Assembly: GCF_001686925.1 (NCBI RefSeq)
Contig: NZ_LVEN01000005.1
Span: 1 to 64,000, forward strand
Origin: Flavobacterium piscis
Lineage (GTDB): Bacteria; Bacteroidota; Bacteroidia; Flavobacteriales; Flavobacteriaceae
Length of the DNA: 64,000 bases
Direction: 5' to 3'
Position numbers and translations under genes: made by a program. Numbering within the stretch: position 1 is the stretch's first letter; each line of letters begins with the position of its first letter. Below the pieces are notes generated by a model. It did not search any database. It saw nothing but the letters and a program-made list of their open reading frames with translations, and was not told where the DNA came from. This document shows positions 45,190 through 53,343 of this stretch, piece by piece.

Positions 45190-47177
45190 GCCAATTGTTC
45201 CTGTAGTTTTTTGATATCATCACGCAACTTCGCTGCTTGCAAAAAGTCTAATTCTTTGGCTGCTTTCTCCATAGATTTACGTTTCTCACGGATCATTTTT
45301 TCTAATTCTGTTTTCGATAAATACGCCGTCTCAGGTTCTGCAGCAGCAGATAATGTATGACCCAATTCGTATTCTACCAAAGGATTTTTGGTAAAAGCAC
45401 TTTCGATTTTTTTATTTAAAGCCTGTGGCGTAATGCCGTGTTCTGTATTATAATTAATCTGTTTGGTTCTGCGATATTCTGTTTCATCGATTGTTCGCTG
45501 CATACTTGCCGTAATTTTATCGGCATACAAAATTGCCTTTCCGTTCAGGTTTCTTGCCGCACGACCAATAGTTTGCGTTAAAGATCTGTGATTACGAAGA
45601 AAACCTTCCTTATCAGCATCTAAAATCGCAACTAACGAAACCTCTGGTAAATCAAGACCTTCACGAAGTAAGTTTACTCCAATCAAAACATCAAAGATAC
45701 CTTTTCGTAAATCCTGCATAATTTCGATACGCTCCAACGTATCCACTTCAGAATGTATATAACGACAGCGAATATTTACTTTGGTTAAGTATTTTGCCAG
45801 TTCTTCGGCCATTCTTTTTGTCAGCGTGGTTACTAAAACTCTTTCGTCTAATTCGCAGCGCACCTGAATTTCTTCGATCAGATCATCAATTTGATTCAAA
45901 CTCGGCCTTACTTCGATAACTGGATCTAATAATCCCGTTGGGCGAATAATTTGTTCTACATAAACACCATCTGTTTTTTGTAATTCGTAATCCGCTGGTG
46001 TTGCAGATACATAAATTACCTGATTTTGTATGGCTTCAAACTCTTCAAATTTCAAAGGTCTGTTGTCCATTGCGGCAGGTAAACGAAAACCGTATTCCAC
46101 CAGATTTTCTTTACGGCTTCTGTCGCCTCCATACATGGCGTGAACCTGAGAAACGGTTACGTGACTTTCATCTACAATCATCAGATAATCACTCGGGAAA
46201 TAATCCAATAAACAGAACGGTCTTGTTCCGGCTTGTCTTCCGTCAAGGTATCTTGAATAATTTTCGATTCCCGAACAATAACCTAATTCCCGAATCATTT
46301 CTAAGTCAAAATTGGTACGTTCTTCCAAACGTTTGGCTTCGAGATGTTTTCCTATTTCTTTAAAATAATCGACTTGTTTTACCAAATCCTGCTGAATTTC
46401 CCAAATGGCACCTTGCAGTACATCCGGAGAAGTCACAAACATATTAGCGGGATAAATAGTAAGTCTTTTAAATTTTTCTATCACTTGTGAAGTCTTCACA
46501 TCAAAGGATTCTATTTCTTCGATTTCGTCACCAAAAAAGTGAATTCTAAATGCGTCATCGGCATAACTTGGATATACTTCGACCGTATCGCCTTTAATTC
46601 TAAAAGTTCCCGGATTAAAATCGGCTTCAGTTCTGGCATATAAACTCTGAACCAGGCTATGAAGTAATTTAGTTCTCGAAATAACCTGATCTCTGGTTAT
46701 TTCAATTACATTTTTTTTAAATTCAACCGGATTCCCAATACCATATAAACACGAAACAGAAGCGACAACCAAAACATCCCGACGCCCTGAAAGGAGCGAG
46801 GAAGTGGTGCTTAAACGCATCTTTTCAAGCTCTTCGTTGATAGATAAATCTTTTTCGATAAAAACCCCTGTTACCGGCATAAAAGCTTCGGGTTGGTAAT
46901 AATCGTAGTAAGAAACGAAATATTCTACCGCATTATTAGGGAAGAATTGTTTGAATTCAGAATATAATTGCGCTGCCAACGTTTTATTGTGGGCCAAAAC
47001 CAAAGTAGGTCTTTGCACTTCCTGAATAACATTCGCCACTGTAAATGTTTTTCCGGATCCTGTAACGCCTAATAATGTCTGGTACTTTTCGCCATCGATT
47101 ACACCTTGCGAAAGTTTTTCGATCGCTTGTGGCTGATCACCTTTTGGACTATACTCTGAGGATACTTGAAAATTCAT
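45186..47177 (-). CDS. uvrB: Excinuclease ABC subunit B
   Basis: DNA-damage recognition helicase of nucleotide excision repair. The 663-residue protein is complete: Walker A GVTGSGKT, the beta-hairpin region YYDYYQPEAF, DEAD-type box DESH, motif VI QTIGRAARN and the C-terminal UVR domain (MEKAAKELDFLQAAKLRDDI) that contacts UvrC. Located alone; convergent with the TerB-like gene. Confidence 0.97.
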   Translation of the reverse strand: MNFQVSSEYSPKGDQPQAIEKLSQGVIDGEKYQTLLGVTGSGKTFTVANVIQEVQRPTLVLAHNKTLAAQLYSEFKQFFPNNAVEYFVSYYDYYQPEAFMPVTGVFIEKDLSINEELEKMRLSTTSSLLSGRRDVLVVASVSCLYGIGNPVEFKKNVIEITRDQVISRTKLLHSLVQSLYARTEADFNPGTFRIKGDTVEVYPSYADDAFRIHFFGDEIEEIESFDVKTSQVIEKFKRLTIYPANMFVTSPDVLQGAIWEIQQDLVKQVDYFKEIGKHLEAKRLEERTNFDLEMIRELGYCSGIENYSRYLDGRQAGTRPFCLLDYFPSDYLMIVDESHVTVSQVHAMYGGDRSRKENLVEYGFRLPAAMDNRPLKFEEFEAIQNQVIYVSATPADYELQKTDGVYVEQIIRPTGLLDPVIEVRPSLNQIDDLIEEIQVRCELDERVLVTTLTKRMAEELAKYLTKVNIRCRYIHSEVDTLERIEIMQDLRKGIFDVLIGVNLLREGLDLPEVSLVAILDADKEGFLRNHRSLTQTIGRAARNLNGKAILYADKITASMQRTIDETEYRRTKQINYNTEHGITPQALNKKIESAFTKNPLVEYELGHTLSAAAEPETAYLSKTELEKMIREKRKSMEKAAKELDFLQAAKLRDDIKKLQEQLA

Positions 47178-47240
47178 TTTTGAAGGATGAAAAAATTAGT
47201 TTTGTAAAGATACAAAGTTTGAATTCTATATAAAAGGGTT

Positions 47241-47363
47241 GCCACGAATTACACGAATTGTCCGAATTTTTGCTCTAAAAAGTAGAATACGAACAAGTTT
47301 GTTACGACAGAATTTTCAAAATTAACTTTCAAATAATTCGTGGGAATTCGTGTAATTTGTGGC
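47241..47363. repeat. GCCACGAATT palindrome, long loop
   Basis: GCCACGAATTACACGAATT (47241-47259) faces AATTCGTGTAATTTGTGGC (47345-47363) with one mismatch, 85-base loop. It lies between uvrB and the lipoprotein hydrolase. Confidence 0.65.
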
Positions 47364-47370
47364 AAAAAAA

Positions 47371-48309
47371 CTATTCTAAAAAATCAATCATCGCATCATT
47401 TACAATTTTTGACTGATCGATGGATAAAAAATGTCCTGCGTCTTTTATGATTTGTGTTTTGGCTTTTATTAAATATTTATTGGCTCTTTCCAGACTTTCT
47501 TCGGAATTAATGACATCATGATCGCCAATTAAAACCAAAACCGGATTGGTAATCGACTTTAATTCATCATCAGAAAAAGGATGCATTTTGAGCATACTCG
47601 AATTTGATTTTGCATATTTATTGGCCAGATAAAATTGTCGTTTATAAACAGGGCTAATTTTTTCAGGATGAGTAGAAAACGTATTTAAGGTTTTGCCGAA
47701 TTTTTTCTCGCTAGGAAAAAGTTTTAGCATTAATGCCGAAGTTGTTTTGCCCACCTTATCGATAAATTTAAAGGTTTGTGCCGGACTTAACAAGACTATT
47801 TTATCAATCTTATTTCCTTTTTGAGTAGCTAATAAAGTAGCAATCCAGCCACCTCGCGAAGCGCCCACAATATCGAATTTCTTTAATTTATAATGATCGA
47901 AAATTTCGTTGTACAAAATCATGATTTCTTCTGAAGAAAGTGGTTTTGAATTTAATGTAGATTTTCCGGGTTCCATCATAAAATCGATAGCGTATATGCG
48001 ATGATTTTTGGTTAAAGATTTAATATTTGGATACCACATTGTAGAACTGGCGTCCATTCCGTGAAGTAAAACCAGATCTTTTCCGTTTTTAGGACCCGCC
48101 ATTATAACGTGGGCAGTTCCGTAAGTGGTTTTGATATTTTCTTCAGAATAAGGAATATTCCAAAGTTTTAAAGCTTTGTCGTAAGAACTGATATAAGCTT
48201 GTTTTTCGCTTTTGGTTTTGAAAATATAATCGTCAAATTTTGCTTTTTTAGTCGAAGAACAACCGGTAATTAGAACTAATAACAGTATTCTAAAGTATAT
48301 TTTTGGCAT
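47371..48309 (-). CDS. Alpha/beta-hydrolase lipoprotein
   Basis: 312 residues from 48309 (MPKIYFRILLLVLITGCSST, lipobox cysteine 17). The hydrolase core has the oxyanion LLHGMDASS, nucleophile elbow GASRGG and catalytic pair in LIGDHDVI and DAGHFLSI. This is the classical MhpC-like hydrolase layout with the cap missing or short. Likely outer-membrane-anchored and periplasm-facing; substrate unknown. Confidence 0.88.
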   Translation of the reverse strand: MPKIYFRILLLVLITGCSSTKKAKFDDYIFKTKSEKQAYISSYDKALKLWNIPYSEENIKTTYGTAHVIMAGPKNGKDLVLLHGMDASSTMWYPNIKSLTKNHRIYAIDFMMEPGKSTLNSKPLSSEEIMILYNEIFDHYKLKKFDIVGASRGGWIATLLATQKGNKIDKIVLLSPAQTFKFIDKVGKTTSALMLKLFPSEKKFGKTLNTFSTHPEKISPVYKRQFYLANKYAKSNSSMLKMHPFSDDELKSITNPVLVLIGDHDVINSEESLERANKYLIKAKTQIIKDAGHFLSIDQSKIVNDAMIDFLE

Positions 48310-48400
48310 AGTAATAAAATTCAATTTACTACTAAAGGTAAGGAAATTGCGTATCGAAAAAGTATCAGAATTTTATTTTAAAGTATTATAATTATAATGT

Positions 48401-48628
48401 TTAGTTTTTTCTGGTAAGATGATATACTTGTACTAATGCTAAAATGGCATTTGGAATAATAACAGGTAAAAGCCATTGATTAAGATCTTTATAATCTTTA
48501 AAAAAGATACCGTAAACTACGAAACAAATACATCCAAACATATTAATGAATCGGATTGTTTTGAGGTCTTTGAGTAAAAAACCTCCAACAATAAAAAATG
48601 ATGCGAGATAGCCAATATATTCTGCCAT
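48401..48628 (-). CDS. Small membrane protein, YgjV-like half
   Basis: A 75-residue protein with three predicted helices (IGYLASFFIVGGFLL, INMFGCICFVVYGIFF, LLPVIIPNAILALVQV). It resembles one half of YgjV-type or PQ-loop/SWEET-type proteins, which might act as a dimer. In related genomes such proteins are often mislabelled as uroporphyrinogen decarboxylase; nothing here supports that. Confidence 0.7.
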   Translation of the reverse strand: MAEYIGYLASFFIVGGFLLKDLKTIRFINMFGCICFVVYGIFFKDYKDLNQWLLPVIIPNAILALVQVYHLTRKN

Positions 48629-48708
48629 GATTTTGTGTGAATTGCTTTACGGTAAATTTACCAAAAAACAAATAATAAAATCATTACTTTATATTGAAAG
48701 TCCGTATT

Positions 48709-49656
48709 TTAAAATTTCCACGCTTTTTGCTGGCTTTCACTTAAAAAAGTCCAGGCTACAATACGGCTTGTTTTTTGGCCTTGAGCCATATCAATAGTTT
48801 TGATTGAAGAGGCATTTACTTTATTTAGTGTTTTGTAAATGCTCGAAAGATTTTCTCTTTTCGAAACCAAAGTTGTGAACCACAAAGTTTGCATCGCAAA
48901 TTTTGCACTTTCATAAATCATTTGCGTTACAAAACCAATTTCTCCGCCATCGCACCATAATTCGGCATTGTGGCCTCCGAAGTTTAAAACCGGATTTGTT
49001 TTTTTTCTTTCTTTGGTTAAATTCGAAACTTTACGAACGGTACTTTGATTTGCATCTTCGGCAGAAGAATGAAAAGGCGGATTGCACATCGTGAAGGTAA
49101 AACGATCTTCGGGTGTGATGATATTTTTGAAAATAAAACGGGATTCGGTTTGTTGCTGTAAACTTATAGCGTCAATCAATTTAGGATTTGCCTCGATGAT
49201 TTTGCTGCAATTTTCGATTGCTTTTTCGTCGATATCAGTTCCTACAAAACTCCAGTCGTAAATAGCATTTCCTAAAATAGGGTAGATGCAATTGGCTCCG
49301 GTTCCTATATCTAAACCTAAAACTGAAGATCCTTGCGGAATGATTCCGTTATTGGTTTCGGCCAGTAAATCAGCTAAATAATGAATGTAGTCGGTTCTTC
49401 CCGGAATGGGTGGGCAAAGATAATTTTTAGGAATATCCCAGTTTTGTATGTCGTAATAAGTTTGGAGTAATGCTTTGTTAAGCGCTTTTACAGCCAATGG
49501 ATTACTGAAATCGATTGTTTCAATTCCGTGGATGTTGACCGCAACGTATGCTTTTAGTTCAGGACAATTCGCGATAAGAAGTTCGAAATCATAACGGGAA
49601 CGATGAAGATTTCGAGGATGTAAATTGTTTTTTTCGGAATTGTCTATTTCTTTCAT
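48709..49656 (-). CDS. rlmF: 23S rRNA (adenine(1618)-N(6))-methyltransferase
   Basis: 315 residues from 49656 (MKEIDNSEKNNLHPRNLHRS), the canonical start with the family block LHPRNLHRSRYDF; an upstream frame to 49749 is intergenic. SAM site VLGLDIGTGANCIYP and the adenine-methylase motif NPPF in MCNPPFHSSAEDA are present. Modifies A1618 of 23S rRNA. The minus-strand -7 box TATCTTTG lies at 49674-49681. Confidence 0.95.
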   Translation of the reverse strand: MKEIDNSEKNNLHPRNLHRSRYDFELLIANCPELKAYVAVNIHGIETIDFSNPLAVKALNKALLQTYYDIQNWDIPKNYLCPPIPGRTDYIHYLADLLAETNNGIIPQGSSVLGLDIGTGANCIYPILGNAIYDWSFVGTDIDEKAIENCSKIIEANPKLIDAISLQQQTESRFIFKNIITPEDRFTFTMCNPPFHSSAEDANQSTVRKVSNLTKERKKTNPVLNFGGHNAELWCDGGEIGFVTQMIYESAKFAMQTLWFTTLVSKRENLSSIYKTLNKVNASSIKTIDMAQGQKTSRIVAWTFLSESQQKAWKF

Positions 49657-49768
49657 TTTTCTGAATTTCCGTGCAAAGATAGTCATTCCTTTCTTAGTGT
49701 CTGTGTGTTTAAAATTCCAATTTTTGAAATTCCAAATTCCAATTAACAAAGCCCAAATTCCAAATTGA

Positions 49769-49917
49769 ATTTAAACACATAGAAACATAGATTTTCTGTT
49801 GTTATTTTTTAGGATACAAAAAAAGCTCGCTTTCTCTCATAGCTTGCTATTGTGAATTAAAGTTAGAGTGAAACGACTTTTTTATAGATTTTAAACTATG
49901 TTTCTATGTGTTTAAAT
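49769..49917. repeat. Perfect 22-bp inverted repeat
   Basis: A 22-base arm at 49769-49790 (TTTAAACACATAGAAACATA core) is repeated exactly in reverse at 49896-49917 after 105 bases. It fills the spacer between thiamine pyrophosphokinase and rlmF. Confidence 0.75.
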
Positions 49918-49950
49918 GAAATTTTTGAGGCTTTTATTCGAATGAAATAA

Positions 49951-50613
49951 TTAATCCATACACTCCATTAACAACAAATCACCATCGGTATGGGTGATGC
50001 TGATCAAACCATCGTGAAGAACAGAATTGCTGCTGCCGGTTCGATAACCAATTGTTAAGGTATCGTTTTTTAGAGGATATAATAAATTGGTCGAATTAAT
50101 TCCGTTTACAACTCCAATTGGGATCAATGAAATAGGCGTTTTTGCCGTATACCATTTCTCGAATTTACTAGGCAATAAGAATATTTTTGAATGATCGTCG
50201 AGTATCACAATTTTAAGCAAATTGCGGTAACGAACAATATTGGTAAGGTTTGTAATGGTGTGATCGGCACGTTTTCCGGTAGCCCAAACTACGTTTACAG
50301 CAGGAATTTTTCTGGCGATCAGGTAATCAAATGCTTTTTCTAAATCGGTTTTATCCTGATCCGGAGTATGCACAATTTCGATAGGATATTGTGATGTTTT
50401 ATAGATTTCGGGATCAAAACCATGATCGAAATCACCCAAAAGCACATCGACTTTTATGCCTAAATCAATCACTCTTTCTATGGCAGAATCGAGCACGATA
50501 ACCAGTGGCGACCATTCGAGCAATTGCCCTAATAATTCAGGATTGCATGCTGCTCCGTTGGCAATAATTAAGGCAGGTTCCTGGTCGTCGCGTACGATAT
50601 GGTGTGAAGACAT
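49951..50613 (-). CDS. Thiamine pyrophosphokinase
   Basis: Transfers pyrophosphate from ATP to thiamine. The 220-residue protein has the family acidic motifs LLGDFDHGFD, the TPDQDKTDLEKAFDYL block and ATGKRADHTITNL, followed by the beta-sandwich thiamine-binding domain (PISLIPIGVVNGI, GSSNSVLHDGLISI). A CAAATGTA -7 box at 50639-50646 serves the minus strand. Confidence 0.93.
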   Translation of the reverse strand: MSSHHIVRDDQEPALIIANGAACNPELLGQLLEWSPLVIVLDSAIERVIDLGIKVDVLLGDFDHGFDPEIYKTSQYPIEIVHTPDQDKTDLEKAFDYLIARKIPAVNVVWATGKRADHTITNLTNIVRYRNLLKIVILDDHSKIFLLPSKFEKWYTAKTPISLIPIGVVNGINSTNLLYPLKNDTLTIGYRTGSSNSVLHDGLISITHTDGDLLLMECMD

Positions 50614-50715
50614 TTAGTTTTTGATTTGAAATGTGGTGCAAATGTACGAAAGGAAAGGATTTTAGAGGTTAGATTTTAGATTTTAGATTTTTTTATCGTT
50701 GTTATGTTTTGTTTT

Positions 50716-50934
50716 ACCATTAAGATATTAAGAAAGTTAAGTTGGCGGGCTGAATATTTTAATGGTTAATTTTTTTTGCCACAGATTATTAAGATTAAAA
50801 AGATTTAGATGTTTTTTACCATTAAGATATTAAGAAAGTTAAGTTTTACCTTCTTAATCTAACTTAATGCCTTAATGGTTAATTTTTTTTGCATTTAAGG
50901 TATTTTAGCTTAATTGTCTTAATATCTTAATGGT
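50716..50934. repeat. ATTAAGATATTAAG repeat cluster
   Basis: The phrase ACCATTAAGATATTAAGAAA occurs in direct orientation at 50716 and 50818 (28 bases identical) and its first 17 bases in inverse at 50918-50934. Between them lie GCCACAGATTATT and CTTAATCTAACTTAATG words. No gene is seen in the 330-base spacer 50614-50943. Confidence 0.65.
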
Positions 50935-50943
50935 GAAAAAAAA

Positions 50944-51399
50944 TTACTTTGCCTTAAAAGCGATAGCATCAACTTCGATTAGCATCCCGTCTATAGCTAG
51001 TTTGGGAACGGGAATTAGGGTACTTGCCGGAAAGGGCTTGTTTTTCCAGACTTTTCTAATCTCTTCGTTCCATATTTTTAATTTTTCGGGTGAATGATCT
51101 ACGATTAGAATGGTAATTTTCATGATGTTCTCCGGTTTTAGATTATAGCTGTCTAGAACGGATACTATATTCTTTAAGGCAACCTGAGTTTGCTCTCTAA
51201 AATCCTTGCTTAAGGTGTGTTCTTTTCCTAAACCTCCGCTTTGCCCGGAAATATAAACAAATTCTCCAGGTGTTGAAACGGATGATGCGTGACTGAAGCC
51301 ATAAGGAGTTGGGTCGAATAACGGTTCAGGATTTTTGAAAGTTTGTGCTTTTGTGGTAATTGCACCAAGAAAAAATAGTGTAAACAGTAAATGTTTCAT
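50944..51399 (-). CDS. RidA-family protein with signal peptide
   Basis: A 151-residue member of the YjgF/RidA group: the family blocks EFVYISGQSGG, FREQTQVALKNI and the C-terminal FPASTLIPVPKLAIDGMLIE with the usual arginine of RidA replaced (DVSxA... region reads STLIPV). Unlike cytosolic RidA it begins with a signal peptide (MKHLLFTLFFLGAITTKAQ), so it acts in the periplasm. Deaminase activity on enamines would be the default, but the export and the altered segment make the function uncertain. Confidence 0.85.
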   Translation of the reverse strand: MKHLLFTLFFLGAITTKAQTFKNPEPLFDPTPYGFSHASSVSTPGEFVYISGQSGGLGKEHTLSKDFREQTQVALKNIVSVLDSYNLKPENIMKITILIVDHSPEKLKIWNEEIRKVWKNKPFPASTLIPVPKLAIDGMLIEVDAIAFKAK

Positions 51400-51498
51400 G
51401 TTTTTGAAATTTTGAATTAATTATTTGCAAATTTTGCTTAATTCTAATTTCTAAACCTTTACATATGTTGAGGGGTTTTTAGTTTTCAGTCTCAGTCT

Positions 51499-51544
51499 CA
51501 GTATTCAGTTACAGTTTACAGTCTCAAACTGCGACTGAATACTG
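51499..51544 (-). terminator. Palindrome at the DinB gene end (CAGTCTCAG family)
   Basis: CAGTATTCAGT (51499-51509) pairs with ACTGAATACTG (51534-51544), five bases past the DinB stop. CAGTCTCAGTCTCAG words precede it. Related to the palindrome at 59017-59082. Confidence 0.6.
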
Positions 51545-51548
51545 TAAA

Positions 51549-51989
51549 CTAAAGCAACCTTCTGTGATAATTAATTTGTCCTAAATGATAAGCCAAGTGT
51601 GTAGAGAGATGAACCAAAAAGAAACCTGTTGTCATTTCTTTCTCGAATACAATTTGCGGATAAATGGCTTCGAGATCTTCTTCGGTCAAAGTATTGAAAG
51701 CATTATTTACTACTATAATAGTATCTTCTATTTTGGTTATAAGTTCTGATTTAGGAATGTTTTTTAAAGAAAACTCGAGAGGACGATTTCTGACATAAGC
51801 TGTTTTGCCAATTTCAGCTCCGATATAAGTATTGATGTTTCCGATAAGATGTAAACAGAGATTTCCTGCTGAATTGGAAATGTTTTTGTCAATTGCCCAA
51901 ATCTGATTTTCGTTTTGATAGGATTCAATTTCAACTTTTAATTTGTTGAGATCACGATTGAAAAGGGATTTTAGGGTTTCAATTAACAT
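51549..51989 (-). CDS. DinB-family (YfiT-like) protein
   Basis: A 146-residue four-helix protein with the DinB/YfiT metal-binding pattern: LCLHLIGNINTYIG (first histidine) and LVHLSTHLAYHLGQINYHRR (last histidines). The family includes thiol transferases and stress proteins; here the enzyme activity is unknown. Its start overlaps the end of the GyrI-like gene by 11 bases, so the two are translationally coupled. Confidence 0.85.
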   Translation of the reverse strand: MLIETLKSLFNRDLNKLKVEIESYQNENQIWAIDKNISNSAGNLCLHLIGNINTYIGAEIGKTAYVRNRPLEFSLKNIPKSELITKIEDTIIVVNNAFNTLTEEDLEAIYPQIVFEKEMTTGFFLVHLSTHLAYHLGQINYHRRLL

Positions 51990-52476
51990 GACTTTGAATT
52001 TTAGATGTTATCGGAATCCAGATTTCTTCTTCAGAATCCGGATCTTCTTTTTTGTATTGGTCGCCCATTACGGCAAAATGAGGCCTTTCGTCTACTGTAT
52101 ATTCTGAATTTGGAAGCCACTCTACAAAAATAGAGTGATAGGTTTTATGTCCTTCGCTTTGCGGGCCTTTATGTACAAAAACAGCGTACAATCCGGATGG
52201 AATTATTAAGGTTTCCATTTCTGAAGGAATTGTCTCAAAATCCGAAACTTCAACTGCTGCCCATTTCTGAAAGCTATTATTAGGATCGAAATTATCAAAA
52301 TGACCATTAGGAAAAACTTCAAGCGAATATAAATTGGAATCAATTGAGTTCTTGATTTCTTTTCGTTTTGGCATGAAGGAACTCCATAATTGAAACGTTT
52401 TATTTTCGATAAACGACATGTCAATGTGTTTACCAATTAGTTTTTTCTCGGATAAAATTTCAATTCTGGCTTCCAT
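51979..52476 (-). CDS. GyrI-like / effector-binding domain protein
   Basis: A 165-residue stand-alone effector domain of the AraC/BmrR type. Diagnostic parts are KKLIGKHIDMSF, FQKWAAVEVSDFETIPSEME, the conserved glycine-tyrosine region PSGLYAVFVHKGP and the acidic pocket SEYTVDERPHFAVMG. Such domains bind drugs or other aromatic cations, sometimes hydrolysing them. Paired with DinB, a combination that recurs in Bacteroidota, which would suit a detoxification role. Confidence 0.85.
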   Translation of the reverse strand: MEARIEILSEKKLIGKHIDMSFIENKTFQLWSSFMPKRKEIKNSIDSNLYSLEVFPNGHFDNFDPNNSFQKWAAVEVSDFETIPSEMETLIIPSGLYAVFVHKGPQSEGHKTYHSIFVEWLPNSEYTVDERPHFAVMGDQYKKEDPDSEEEIWIPITSKIQSHVN

Positions 52477-52484
52477 TTTATTAA

Positions 52485-53306
52485 TTATTGAATTTTATAT
52501 TTTTTTATGTCGATTTCGCTAAGCGAAAAATAGCCCAACGGATAATTGGCTTTATCCGTACTATTGATGATGTTTCCTTTTACGGTTGCGGGTGGTGTCT
52601 GAAAAGGTCCGCCAACATTACTTCCGGCAATGCTTACCAAAATACTCATATAGTTATAATATTGTTTTGAAATTCCGTAATGAGTCATTTCGATTTCATC
52701 TCCTGCTTTTAAATCTTCGTCATCTGATGAACTGAAAAATTCATTTCCCTGAAAAAACTTGTCCTCACTAACATAATAAGTCGATGTAACTTTGTTCGAA
52801 TATACATATTTAAACAAATAAAAATTATCTGCATCGGCGGGATCATTAAAGAAAGCTTTGGTTTCGATATCTTTTCCTGTAAAACCACCTTCATTATTTT
52901 GTTCTATTCTGGTAATGGGCGCAACTGATTTCATTGTTTCGGTCGCTGTATAAGTCGTGCCGTTACTGATTACGGTTAAAGTATAATTCTCGTTGATTAC
53001 CGGAATAAAGTTTGTGCACACATATCTGCCTGTTTTATTGACTTCATAAAAGTTGAACAGGTCGTTTTTGCTATTCTTGATAAAAATTGTTGCTCCGGAA
53101 ACTGTTGGAATTACGTTTTCGAAATAGCCGGTTGTGGTTGATAATTTTACCGTTTGCTGTCTTCCTGTTGTTCCTTTTTGCCAGTTGATGGCCGCTTCGA
53201 TTACTAATTTTGGAGGGGCAGTATCGAGATCAACATCAACAACTTCCTCGCAACTTGCGAAGAAAATCGAAATAAAAAGTGCTAGTAATAAGGTTGCTTT
53301 TTTCAT
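52485..53306 (-). CDS. DUF4249 outer-membrane lipoprotein
   Basis: A 273-residue lipoprotein (MKKATLLLALFISIFFASCE, cysteine 19). DUF4249 proteins accompany TonB-dependent receptors in Bacteroidota; the mature part begins VDVDLDTAPPKLVIEAAINW, the family entry. It follows the receptor gene by 37 bases and probably forms the surface lid or binding partner of that transporter. Substrate unknown. Confidence 0.9.
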   Translation of the reverse strand: MKKATLLLALFISIFFASCEEVVDVDLDTAPPKLVIEAAINWQKGTTGRQQTVKLSTTTGYFENVIPTVSGATIFIKNSKNDLFNFYEVNKTGRYVCTNFIPVINENYTLTVISNGTTYTATETMKSVAPITRIEQNNEGGFTGKDIETKAFFNDPADADNFYLFKYVYSNKVTSTYYVSEDKFFQGNEFFSSSDDEDLKAGDEIEMTHYGISKQYYNYMSILVSIAGSNVGGPFQTPPATVKGNIINSTDKANYPLGYFSLSEIDIKKYKIQ

Positions 53307-53343
53307 GATATATCTTTTCTTTTCCTTTTACAGAAAATGGTTT

